This document shows, piece by piece, positions 22,477-30,480 of a stretch of DNA of 64,000 nt. The stretch is from positions 259,063 through 323,062 of the forward strand of contig CAXXLB010000007.1 in the NCBI GenBank assembly GCA_963664675.2, written 5' to 3'. A model generated the notes under the pieces. That model did no database searches and was not told where the DNA came from. It worked only from the letters and a program-made list of their open reading frames with translations. Origin of the DNA: JASGMR01 sp963664675 (GTDB taxonomy: Bacteria > Thermotogota > Thermotogae > Petrotogales > Kosmotogaceae). The first letter of the stretch is position 1. The number at the start of each line of letters is the position of its first letter. The translations under genes were made by a program, and so were the position numbers.

Positions 22477-23567
22477 TGTTTGTTGATGAAATAAAAGCTA
22501 TTGATAATCACTGTCACAGTATTTATAAAGAGATAAATCACGATAAATTCATTTCGGCCTTTTCCGAGACGAGCGATGACACACAACTCAAAATTCATAC
22601 TCAACAGACAATTTTTTATAAAAGAAGCATTAAAAAGCTTTCGGGTATTTTTGATTTTAAAATAGATAATTACTACAATAAAAGCAGGGAAAAAAGCATT
22701 AAAAAATTAACAGAACTTTTCATAAATAAATCCAATCTTGAATATCTTTTTATCGATGATGGTTTTCTGAGTGAACAATTTTATGACGTTTCCTTTTTCA
22801 AGGGAATTGTAAAAACCAAAAGGATATTAAGAATTGAATGGATAGCAGAAAAGTTGATTAAAGCCAAGCCAACCTTCGACAAATTCGTCGATGAATTCAT
22901 CTCTGAACTCGAGGATGATTCAGAAACGATAATAAGTTATAAATCGATTGCCGCATATAGATGTGGATTGGATTTAATAAAAGTCTCTTTTGGTGATGCG
23001 AAAAAAGAATACTACAGAATTATCGATTCAGGGGAATCTAAATTAACCAGTAAGATTTTAATCTCCTTTCTCGTTGAATGTGCCTTCAAAATTTCCTCCA
23101 AAAGAAAGATACCAATTCAATTTCACACGGGATTTGGTGATAATGATCTGGATTTAACAAAATCGAACCCTCTTCTTTTAAAGAATCTAATCGAATCAAA
23201 TAAATCAGTTCCCGTCATCTTATTACACTCTTCTTATCCATTTATTAGAGAAGCGGGTTACATGGCATCTATATATTCAAATGTTTATGTTGATTTAGGT
23301 TTAGTTTCTCCATACCTTTCCATTCAGGGATTTAAAAATGTTTTAAACAATCTCTTTGAACTGAGCCCCTGGACCAAAATTCTTTATTCTTCCGACGCGA
23401 GTAAAATTCCGGAACTATATTATTTGTCATCCGATTTATCCAGATCATGTATTCATGAAGTTTTGCTTGAATTTATTGAAAGTGGTGAAATAAACAGAGA
23501 TGATTATAAATATATTACAAGGGGTATCCTCAGGGAAAATGCTCAAAAACTCTATAATTTGGCATGA
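22476..23567 (+). CDS. Amidohydrolase-2 family protein, FluG N-terminal-domain like
   Basis: 363 residues, TIM-barrel metal hydrolase. IDNHCHSIY near the N-terminus (HxH metal ligands), IPIQFHTGFGDND, VILLHSSYPF and ILYSSDASKIPEL are the successive metal/active-site strands. In fungal FluG and plant NodGS this domain is fused upstream of a GS domain; here it is a separate gene immediately downstream of the GS-like gene. Reaction inferred as hydrolysis or decarboxylation of a small amide or acid; not predictable further. Confidence 0.82.
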   Translation: MFVDEIKAIDNHCHSIYKEINHDKFISAFSETSDDTQLKIHTQQTIFYKRSIKKLSGIFDFKIDNYYNKSREKSIKKLTELFINKSNLEYLFIDDGFLSEQFYDVSFFKGIVKTKRILRIEWIAEKLIKAKPTFDKFVDEFISELEDDSETIISYKSIAAYRCGLDLIKVSFGDAKKEYYRIIDSGESKLTSKILISFLVECAFKISSKRKIPIQFHTGFGDNDLDLTKSNPLLLKNLIESNKSVPVILLHSSYPFIREAGYMASIYSNVYVDLGLVSPYLSIQGFKNVLNNLFELSPWTKILYSSDASKIPELYYLSSDLSRSCIHEVLLEFIESGEINRDDYKYITRGILRENAQKLYNLA

Positions 23568-23578
23568 CGGGTGATATT

Positions 23579-24031
23579 ATGAATGATGACTTGAAAAAAA
23601 ATCCGAAAAACGATGAAAAAGAAGATTTTTCCTCTGAGACAAAAGAGGTTATATCGAAGGTTTTCTTTTTAGTAATCATAATATTGGTGATTTGGCTGGT
23701 GCTTTTCAACATTCCTGAAAAGGAATTTAAACCACTATCCCTTTCAAAAAATATTATCGACTTATCAAATGAGTTTTTCGTTGATGAACTTGCTGATGAA
23801 GATTACAATTATGAATTTTCAGAATATTTCATTGAATATGAAGAAGTTGAATTTGGAAAATATGTTTTTGAAAGTAAAACTGTAGTTAACAATCTGACTA
23901 CCGGTGAATCAAAAGAATTAAAAACAGTCTGGGATTACAATGTCCAGTTTGACACACTGAATCTTCAAATAGTTTATTATGGCAACGAAATTATTTCTGA
24001 ATACGATGATGATTCAGAGGGTAATTCATAG
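23579..24031 (+). CDS. Hypothetical single-span membrane protein
   Basis: About 150 residues; ATG at 23579 preceded by GGGTG (23569-23573). An alternative ATG at 23564 overlaps the amidohydrolase stop. A charged N-terminus (~25 residues) is followed by one hydrophobic segment (VFFLVIIILVIWLVLF) and an acidic, Tyr-rich extracytoplasmic domain. No family recognised. It converges on the ABC permease gene, overlapping it by 6 bp at the stop codons. Confidence 0.6.
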   Translation: MNDDLKKNPKNDEKEDFSSETKEVISKVFFLVIIILVIWLVLFNIPEKEFKPLSLSKNIIDLSNEFFVDELADEDYNYEFSEYFIEYEEVEFGKYVFESKTVVNNLTTGESKELKTVWDYNVQFDTLNLQIVYYGNEIISEYDDDSEGNS

Positions 24032-25038
24032 TTTCAGTGCCCTTTTGAATCTCGGTGTAAGAATCAAAATAAAAATTGCAAGAGTTAAAATTATCCCTAA
24101 AATTTGAATAAACATATTTCCCCATCTTTGTTGAACATTCACAAGGTCTTTTAATGCCATAGCCGACCAATAAGTTGGTGCCCAATAGAGGAATATCTGT
24201 GCTCCTTTTGGCAAAAAAAACGTGAGTATTGTTGGTATCATAAGAATTAATAATCCGATTTTCATATTCGTAATACCGTTGAATTGATTTGAACTTATAA
24301 AACCAATGGCAAAACCGAAAACAATGCCTATAAGCGAGCTCACAAGCGTTATTATCAAGAGCATAAACATGTTTATCCCTTCAAATCCCATTATCAAAAC
24401 GCCCAGATAAGCGTGAACTATAGGTATAAAATACCCTAAAATACTTCTTCCTACAACCAATTCACTCAATTTGAGTGGGGTAACATCGAGTGCTTTCAAT
24501 GTTTCCGATTCCTTTTCTTCGATCATGTTAAAAGCTATCGTCAGGCCACCAAACAAATAAGAAGCTAAAATCACAAATATGAATCCAATAGTTGCAAGAA
24601 CCGGAAGAGTTTTTTCTGAATTTTTAATCTCAATATCCAGAGAATCTCTCACCACACCGGGAGTAGAATAATAATTTAAAAGGCTATTTGCAATTTCGAT
24701 GTTTCTCTCATTCTCGTTTCCCTGAAGAATGAAATCAAAATTTCCATCCGAACCTATTGAAATTCCGAAAAAATCATCATATTGTTCGATATGATTGTAT
24801 ATATCCGATCTGTTTTCAAAGTATTCAACATCCGCATAATTTTCTAAAAAGCTCCCTATAGAGGACCTCAAACTTTCTTCAACACCAAATTTTATAGAAA
24901 TATTTTCATAACCTGGAATGAAAAATTTTACAACTAAAGCCAAAAGGATTGGTGCAATCATAAAATAAACAATCATTTTATCCCTTATACTGTTAATGAA
25001 ATCTTTTTGAAAATCGAAATTATTCTTTTTATACTCAT
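24026..25038 (-). CDS. ABC-2 type exporter permease (second permease), frameshift near the 5' end
   Basis: From the ATG at 24976 the frame gives 316 residues with a membrane segment at the very N-terminus, a large extracytoplasmic domain, then FNMIEEKESETLKALDV and five further membrane segments, the ABC-2 permease plan. A better start exists at 25038 (after GGTGATTA): it encodes MSIKRIISIFKK, then runs into a stop. If one A is restored to an A5 run (plus-strand T5 at 25004-25008), the frame continues DFINSIRDK into the long frame, giving ~337 residues, matching the 342-residue sister permease. So the 5' end is probably damaged by a single-base deletion, real or artefactual. Confidence 0.78.
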
Positions 25039-25047
25039 CTTAATCAC

Positions 25048-26076
25048 CTATTTTTTCTTTATCATTCTGTTATATACAACACTGGAAATCAGAAAAAACA
25101 CGATCCCTTCCAGTAAAATCAACAGTAAATCTGAATATATTAAATCTCCATAGCCGTTAAACAAAATGTTTCTTAAATTGAATAGTATTCCGTATGTGGG
25201 AATAATTCTCATGATTGGAGGATTAAATGAGGGTATAAGATATGAAAACATCGGTACTATAAGAACAAGATTGAGAGCCAGCATAGAAAAAAGGGATTGT
25301 GATATATTATCATAAAAACTCGCAAAAATTAATGAAACTGAAGTTGAAAAAAAACTTCCCAAAGCAATCACTAAAAATAGTTCTAAATAATTTACCCTGA
25401 ATCCAAATAATGGAAGACAAAAAACTGAGGTAAAAATAAGCCCTAAAAATATCAAATAAAGAACCTTGCCTAAAAGATACTCAAAAATTCTTCCGGGAGT
25501 AATCGAATAAGCATAAATTGTTCCTTCATTTTTTTCCGTAAAAATCATAGTGAATACAAAAACAATTCCCACCATTACCGCTTCCGTTAATAACAATATG
25601 GGAATCATATAGTAGTTCATCTTTATAGGTGAAGAAATTTCACTATTCAGATATATCTTATTAAAATTGTTCTCGGAAAGAATTCCAAAAGAATTTAAAA
25701 TTGATATTTTATACACTTCTTTTAATGCTTCATCTTCATTTCCCTGGATAAAAAGTTCTACTTTTGGATTACTTTCAGTACCACTTATATATATTCCAAA
25801 TGATTCCCGATTCCTGTCAAGTTTTGAATGTAATTCATCTAAATTGTTTACAAAAAAAACATTTTCAAACTCTTCGATCTGAATGTCTTTATAATCAATT
25901 TCAAAATCTATTTCGGTAAATATGTAGACATTCGTATTTTGATTGATAAACCCCGGAAGAAGAAATTGAATAAAGACAATATAAAAAATCGCAATTCCTA
26001 CCGTTAGTAAAAAATAGTTGCCTCTCCACCCAATTTTAACTTCTTTCAAGAAATTAAAAAATATTCTTTTTATCAT
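25048..26076 (-). CDS. ABC-2 type exporter permease (first permease)
   Basis: 342 residues: one N-terminal membrane segment, a ~120-residue extracytoplasmic part and a C-terminal six-span region containing FTEKNEGTIYAYSITPGR, the usual cytoplasmic loop before the ABC-2 core. It overlaps the ATPase gene by one base and is followed by a second, homologous permease, so the transporter is probably a heterodimeric membrane unit served by one ATPase. Substrate unknown (drug, lipid or peptide export are typical for TetR-controlled units of this type). Confidence 0.85.
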   Translation of the reverse strand: MIKRIFFNFLKEVKIGWRGNYFLLTVGIAIFYIVFIQFLLPGFINQNTNVYIFTEIDFEIDYKDIQIEEFENVFFVNNLDELHSKLDRNRESFGIYISGTESNPKVELFIQGNEDEALKEVYKISILNSFGILSENNFNKIYLNSEISSPIKMNYYMIPILLLTEAVMVGIVFVFTMIFTEKNEGTIYAYSITPGRIFEYLLGKVLYLIFLGLIFTSVFCLPLFGFRVNYLELFLVIALGSFFSTSVSLIFASFYDNISQSLFSMLALNLVLIVPMFSYLIPSFNPPIMRIIPTYGILFNLRNILFNGYGDLIYSDLLLILLEGIVFFLISSVVYNRMIKKK

Positions 26077-26930
26077 TATCCCAGTTCCCTTCCGGTAACT
26101 TTTATAAATATATCCTCAAGTGTCGCTTCCTGGGAATGAATCGTTTCGATTAATTTTGTTTTGGTTATTTCTACAATTCTTTGTTTATCTTTATCATCAA
26201 CAAGAGACAATATTTCTTTATTCAGGCACCCATCATTTTCATATTCTATTTTCACCAACTTTTTTCCATAACGAAGTTTTAAATTTCTTGGCGAATCAAT
26301 TAAAACTATTTTCCCGGAATTTATGAAAGCCACTCGGTCACAAAGTTCATCGGCCACCGTCATATTATGGGTCGTCAAAAAAATTGTCGTATTCTGTTTT
26401 CTGAGTCTTTTAATGATTTCTTTAATTAATACTGCATTCGATGGATCCAATCCGGAAACCGGTTCATCAAGAAATAAAATTTTGGGTCTATTTATCAATG
26501 ATCTCGCAAAAACAAGCCTCTGTTGCATACCCTTTGAGTATTCACCGGCCTTCTTATTCGCTGCACTATCCAGATCAACCATTTTGAGAAGATTACTCGA
26601 GCTTTGAACGGGGTAATCATACATACTTGCAAAAAAATCCAGATTTTCTTTTCCCGTGAGTTTTCCGTAAATATTTGGCTGTTCAAAAGAAACACCTATA
26701 GCATTAAAATAATCGCTGTTGAATTTTTCTATCCTCTCTTTTCTTAGATATATCTCTCCTTCCTGAACCGGTAAAATTCCAGTCAGTATCTTCTGTGTAG
26801 TTGATTTTCCTGCACCATTCGGTCCTAAAAATCCAAAGATTTCTCCTTCATTAATATCAAAAGAAATTCCATTTACCGCATATTCGTGCGATTTATTGTA
26901 TTTGAAAAACAGATTTTTTACTTCAATCAC
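26076..26930 (-). CDS. ABC exporter ATP-binding protein
   Basis: 284 residues. Walker A GPNGAGKST, signature YSKGMQQRL, Walker B ILFLDEPVSGLDP, switch His in FLTTHNMTVAD. The C-terminal ~70 residues are of the type found in drug/lipid exporter ATPases (ending LEDIFIKVTGRE). The start is GTG overlapping the tetR stop, so it is translationally coupled to its regulator. Confidence 0.92.
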   Translation of the reverse strand: MIEVKNLFFKYNKSHEYAVNGISFDINEGEIFGFLGPNGAGKSTTQKILTGILPVQEGEIYLRKERIEKFNSDYFNAIGVSFEQPNIYGKLTGKENLDFFASMYDYPVQSSSNLLKMVDLDSAANKKAGEYSKGMQQRLVFARSLINRPKILFLDEPVSGLDPSNAVLIKEIIKRLRKQNTTIFLTTHNMTVADELCDRVAFINSGKIVLIDSPRNLKLRYGKKLVKIEYENDGCLNKEILSLVDDKDKQRIVEITKTKLIETIHSQEATLEDIFIKVTGRELG

Positions 26931-27540
26931 TCATTTCACTTCCCTTCAAGCCATCCCTTAAGTGATTTATATAAGCGTATAAAACTTCGTTTTTATTTGT
27001 ATTTTCATTTTCTCTGCAGTATTCATCTATTACAATAATATCCTGAAAAATAATCTGAGCCAAAACAGAATTGGGAAGATCGGATTTAATAGAACCCTTT
27101 TTTCTTTCTTTTTGCAATAATTTTGTTATTATATCGTTAGTTTTATATTTATATTTCAATAAGATTTCGTTCCGTAAAGATCTGTCCTGAAATAAGAATT
27201 CACTAATTTTCACATATCTTGGATATTTATTGAATAAAGCGTCAGACATGTCTATGAGAAGTTTTAATATCTGAAACAGGTTCATATTTTTATATCTATT
27301 ATAAAATATTTCATCGAAGATCTCTTCTTTAATCTTTATAATTTTTTCCAAAATATATGTATATAAATCAAGTTTATCATTAAAATATTGATAAAAACTC
27401 CCTTTAGAAATATTGGCTTCCTTAACAATGGTGTTAATACTCACTTTATCAAAAGGATGAGAACAGAATTGATTTAACGCTGCATCAATAATTCTGATTC
27501 TTTTATTTTCTTTTAAATTAAAAAAAGTCTTCTTTGGCAT
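26923..27540 (-). CDS. TetR-family repressor of the ABC exporter
   Basis: 205 residues from the ATG at 27540, which has GAGGAG upstream; the longer in-frame version would start inside the operator and is rejected. The N-terminal HTH is canonical (IRIIDAALNQF, ISKGSFYQYFNDKLDLY). The C-terminal ligand domain is unassigned. It is the first gene of a four-gene leftward operon (regulator, ATPase, two permeases) and sits directly behind a consensus promoter with overlapping inverted repeats, so autoregulation with ligand-induced export is strongly suggested. Confidence 0.9.
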   Translation of the reverse strand: MPKKTFFNLKENKRIRIIDAALNQFCSHPFDKVSINTIVKEANISKGSFYQYFNDKLDLYTYILEKIIKIKEEIFDEIFYNRYKNMNLFQILKLLIDMSDALFNKYPRYVKISEFLFQDRSLRNEILLKYKYKTNDIITKLLQKERKKGSIKSDLPNSVLAQIIFQDIIVIDEYCRENENTNKNEVLYAYINHLRDGLKGSEMSD

Positions 27541-27556
27541 AAGTCGTCTCCTCAAA

Positions 27557-27590
27557 TATGACCTTGCAGTCATATGACCTCGTGGTCATA
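27557..27590. promoter_or_regulatory. Tandem TetR operator
   Basis: Two 18-bp inverted repeats share a 2-bp overlap. Site 1 is 27557-27574 with arms TATGAC / GTCATA. Site 2 is 27573-27590 with arms TATGACC / GGTCATA around TCGT. The pair spans from the -10 box into the leader of the tetR gene, on the same DNA-face spacing (16 bp) as other tandem TetR sites, and is the obvious binding site for the adjacent repressor. Confidence 0.82.
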
Positions 27591-27618
27591 TATTAAAACA
27601 ATTTCCCGCGATTGTCAA
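27590..27618 (-). promoter_or_regulatory. Promoter of the tetR-ABC exporter operon
   Basis: On the minus strand a perfect TTGACA (plus-strand 27613-27618) is followed after 17 bases by TAATAT (plus-strand 27590-27595). The operator starts at the last base of the -10 box, so a bound repressor would block open-complex formation. Confidence 0.82.
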
Positions 27619-27640
27619 TATAAAATGATAAAATATTTTG

Positions 27641-28144
27641 ATGAGTTATAAATTGTTATTGTTGGGGCAGTATATTCCATTCGAAATCATTGAATCAAAA
27701 ATTGATAGAAAACCAAAAATATTTTTTGGAAAGAAAATCACTTTGATCGTGTATAAAGACTCTGATATTAATAAAATCCTTTATGATTGGTATAGAGAAT
27801 ATTGTTATAGTGTTGTAAAAAACAGAATAGAATTTTATTCAAAATTAATTAAGAAAAAACCCAGAGAAATAAAAATCAAAAACCAAAAAACCATCTGGGG
27901 TAGCTGCAGCTCAAAAAACAGATTGAATTTTTGTTGGAAAATAATTCTGCTACCCATAGAACTTCTGAATTATATTGTAATTCATGAAATGTGTCATCTC
28001 GTTCACTTCAATCATTCTAAAAATTTTTGGGGTTGTCTCGAAGAAATTATTCCGGATTACAATGAAAGAATAAAAGAAATAAAAATATGGGAGAGAAAAA
28101 TATTCGAATTGGATAATTTCATAAAACATGAAAAAAGCACATGA
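27641..28144 (+). CDS. YgjP/DUF45-type zinc metallopeptidase
   Basis: 167 residues from ATG 27641. The zinc site HEMCH (His115, Glu116, His119) with the downstream FNHSKNFW (His125) and the earlier IKNQKTIWGSCSSK are the DUF45 hallmarks. It is somewhat shorter than the ~230-residue YgjP family average at the N-terminus. No ribosome site is visible before the start; a preceding in-frame TTG does not help. The gene is divergent from tetR and its promoter must overlap that control region, so it may be partly co-regulated. Confidence 0.82.
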   Translation: MSYKLLLLGQYIPFEIIESKIDRKPKIFFGKKITLIVYKDSDINKILYDWYREYCYSVVKNRIEFYSKLIKKKPREIKIKNQKTIWGSCSSKNRLNFCWKIILLPIELLNYIVIHEMCHLVHFNHSKNFWGCLEEIIPDYNERIKEIKIWERKIFELDNFIKHEKST

Positions 28145-28303
28145 ATCCTGTATCATATTATTTCATACTCTAAAAAATAAATTTAAAGAGCAATAAATAT
28201 ATTGTTTTAAAAATAGTATTTTTATATTTACTTACTGTTTACGCCAATTTAATTAGGAAAGGATAGTTTTAATATATTCTTTTTTTGAGAAAGGAGGGAA
28301 AGA
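28145..28303. other. Intergenic region before mgsA
   Basis: 159 bp of A+T-rich DNA; no gene and no convincing terminator. Only the ribosome site AAGGAGGG just before mgsA stands out. Confidence 0.4.
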
Positions 28304-28699
28304 ATGAAGAAATTAAACGTAGCACTAATAGCTCACGATAAAAAAAAGATAGATCTCATAATGTTTATAAGAGAACACAAAGAGATATTCCAGGAATGCT
28401 CTTTATATGCGACTCATTCAACCGGAAAATTGATTGAAGAGAAAATTAAAATCTTTGATGTGACAAAATTTCAATCCGGTCCATTGGGAGGAGATCTCCA
28501 GATCGGTGCAATGATCGCTGAAAATAAAATGGATTTTGTAATTTTTTTAAGGGATCCTCTTACAGCACAGCCTCATGAACCGGATGTATCTGCGTTATTA
28601 AGAGTATGTGATGTTCATAACATACCTCTTGCCACTAACCTCGCATCTGCCGATGCCTTAGTAACAGAAATTGAAATGAACCTTCATAAAGAAGAATAA
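28304..28699 (+). CDS. mgsA: Methylglyoxal synthase
   Basis: 131 residues, normal length. [10 protein letters not shown] at the N-terminus, [21 protein letters not shown] (phosphate binding and catalytic Asp), [15 protein letters not shown] and [14 protein letters not shown] are diagnostic. Converts dihydroxyacetone phosphate to methylglyoxal, a bypass relieving sugar-phosphate stress. Single-gene unit; AAGGAGGG upstream. Confidence 0.96.
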   Translation: MKKLNVALIAHDKKKIDLIMFIREHKEIFQECSLYATHSTGKLIEEKIKIFDVTKFQSGPLGGDLQIGAMIAENKMDFVIFLRDPLTAQPHEPDVSALLRVCDVHNIPLATNLASADALVTEIEMNLHKEE

Positions 28700-28715
28700 C
28701 TCCAAAGAGGAGTTA
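28697..28715 (+). terminator. Hairpin after mgsA
   Basis: TAACTCC / GGAGTTA with a five-base loop, beginning in the mgsA stop codon. There is no proper T-tract, so it may need the downstream bidirectional structure or may mainly protect the 3' end. Confidence 0.45.
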
Positions 28716-28731
28716 TCGCTTCAAATTTATT

Positions 28732-28769
28732 AACAAAACAAAAAAATAATCTCAGTAACAGAGATTATT
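28732..28769 (-). terminator. Intrinsic terminator of the exonuclease-pduL run
   Basis: On the minus strand the stem AATAATCTC / GAGATTATT (plus-strand 28745-28753 and 28761-28769, 7-base loop) is followed by a long T-rich tract. The stem overlaps the pduL stop codon. It closes the leftward five-gene run. Confidence 0.85.
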
Positions 28770-29355
28770 CTTCTATGATATATACCATTTGGTTATTACT
28801 CAAAAACGCTGCATTTGCTTCGTCAACATCCACATGAAATTCCAATGCATATTTTGCGCTCACTCTAATGAGAACATCATCAAAAATAGTCTTTCTCTGA
28901 CCATTCCCTTCGCAATAGACCTTAACAATATCTTTATCTTTAAGCTTATAAGTTTCAGCCTCTTCAGGGGTCATATGAATATGTCTTTTTGCAATTATAA
29001 CGCCCCTGTCTAAGATAATTGTTCCCTTTGGACCCACGACAGTCAAAGAAGCAGAACCTTCCAAATCGCCACTGTCCTTAAGCGGTGGTTTAACACCCAG
29101 TTGAAACGAATCTGTTCTTGATATTTCAATTTGCGTTTCCGGTCTGACGGGTCCTAAAACTCTTACTCCAGGAATTGCTCCTTTTTTTCCAACAATTATA
29201 ACTTTTTCATCCGCAGCGTATTGCCCAGGTTGACCCAAATCTTTTATAGGAGTGAGTTCGTACCCTTTCCCGAATAATGTTTTTAAATCCTCTTCGTTAA
29301 CATGAATATGTCTATTTGATACGCCAGCCTTAATTCCTGGTCCTCGAAACTTCAA
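28765..29355 (-). CDS. pduL: PduL-type phosphate acyltransferase
   Basis: 196 residues. The duplicated beta-barrel signatures GVSNRHIHV and AKRHIHMTPEEA carry the zinc-binding histidines, and LGPVRPETQIEIS lies between them. PduL converts acyl-CoA plus phosphate to acyl-phosphate. No microcompartment targeting extension and no microcompartment genes are seen, so a housekeeping phosphotransacetylase role (acetyl-CoA to acetyl-P for ATP formation) is the best inference. Last gene of its run. Confidence 0.94.
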   Translation of the reverse strand: MKFRGPGIKAGVSNRHIHVNEEDLKTLFGKGYELTPIKDLGQPGQYAADEKVIIVGKKGAIPGVRVLGPVRPETQIEISRTDSFQLGVKPPLKDSGDLEGSASLTVVGPKGTIILDRGVIIAKRHIHMTPEEAETYKLKDKDIVKVYCEGNGQRKTIFDDVLIRVSAKYALEFHVDVDEANAAFLSNNQMVYIIEE

Positions 29356-29373
29356 AAAAATACACCTCCAAAA

Positions 29374-30480
29374 TTATTTGAATTTATCGTTATGAATCAT
29401 TGCCCTTGTTTTCTTTACAAAAATATCCTTTGGTAACTTTAACGAAAATTCAAGTTGACCAAATGCCATGTTTATAAATCCCAGTCCAGATATATAAAGT
29501 TCTTCACCCTCATTGAGGAAGAACTTTTTTTCCGTAAATACTATATCATTTAAACTGTCATTTTTATACGGCGGAAATAATATTTTTGGAATCCAATCAA
29601 TGTATTTGTTTTCAGATTTTTCTTCATTTGTGATATGAACACCGACGTTTTCCGGCGAAAAAAAATGAAAAACGGGAACGGGATTTCTTGAACCGCGAAA
29701 ATTCATTTTTATATATGCACTGAAAAACACTGTCATATCCCTATAACACTTTATAGTAGTTCTAATCAATTTTTTCTCAGGCAAAAAATGTCCCTTTGAT
29801 TTATCATCAAGCAAGTCGGACAAACGATTCTTTGTATATATTCCAGGTGTATCAACTATTTTAGTTCCATCTTTTGTTTGTAAAACGATAGGTTTCATAG
29901 TTGTTCCGGGATATCTGCTAACAGTTGTCGATTCATTTCTTAATAAACTATTTATAAAACATGATTTACCAACACTGGTAACACCAACTACAGCGATTTT
30001 TTTGTATTTTCCCCCGTTTATTTCTTTTTCAATTTTTTCTATACCTCTGTTTTTCTTTGAAGAGATCAGATAAATATTCTTTTTTTCCGTTTTTAATTCC
30101 CTGCTCAACCAATCTTTTATTTCCCTGGAGGAAATTTGTGGTGGAAATAAATCAACTTTATTCGCAACGTAAAGTATTCTCTTTCCATCGATCAGATTTA
30201 AAATTCTTTTATCAAACGTACCGAAAAAGTCTGACAGATCAATCAAAAAAATTATATTATCAATATCGTTAACGACTTTTGAGATATAATCAACAGTATG
30301 AATATTTCCAGTGTTCCCTTTAAACTCACCATAATGTTTTGTTCTGAAACAATCTTTACATAGTATTTCTTTATTTTGGGACAATCTAATTTCAAGAACA
30401 GATTCATCAATATAACCCGGTAAATCAGGGTTCTCTGTCTGAAGCTGAAGTCCGCACCCTTTGCACTTCAATATTAACAC
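29374..30480 (-). CDS. yqeH: YqeH-type circularly permuted ribosome-biogenesis GTPase
   Basis: About 365 residues. An N-terminal zinc motif (CKGCGLQ, then CKDCF) precedes the permuted GTPase: NKVD (G4) comes before the P-loop GVTSVGKSCF and DTPGI. Family role: 30S ribosome maturation. The start is either GTG at 30480 or TTG at 30471; the latter has AGAAGG at good distance and gives the typical MKCKGCG start. Either way its first ~47-56 bases overlap the end of the yqeG-like gene in another frame, an unusually long coding overlap. Confidence 0.92.
   Translation of the reverse strand: MLILKCKGCGLQLQTENPDLPGYIDESVLEIRLSQNKEILCKDCFRTKHYGEFKGNTGNIHTVDYISKVVNDIDNIIFLIDLSDFFGTFDKRILNLIDGKRILYVANKVDLFPPQISSREIKDWLSRELKTEKKNIYLISSKKNRGIEKIEKEINGGKYKKIAVVGVTSVGKSCFINSLLRNESTTVSRYPGTTMKPIVLQTKDGTKIVDTPGIYTKNRLSDLLDDKSKGHFLPEKKLIRTTIKCYRDMTVFFSAYIKMNFRGSRNPVPVFHFFSPENVGVHITNEEKSENKYIDWIPKILFPPYKNDSLNDIVFTEKKFFLNEGEELYISGLGFINMAFGQLEFSLKLPKDIFVKKTRAMIHNDKFK

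Noticed and set aside
27541..27573. Extended start for TetR at 27573
   Set aside because: It would translate the operator; the downstream ATG at 27540 has GAGGAG at correct spacing and gives the normal N-terminus.
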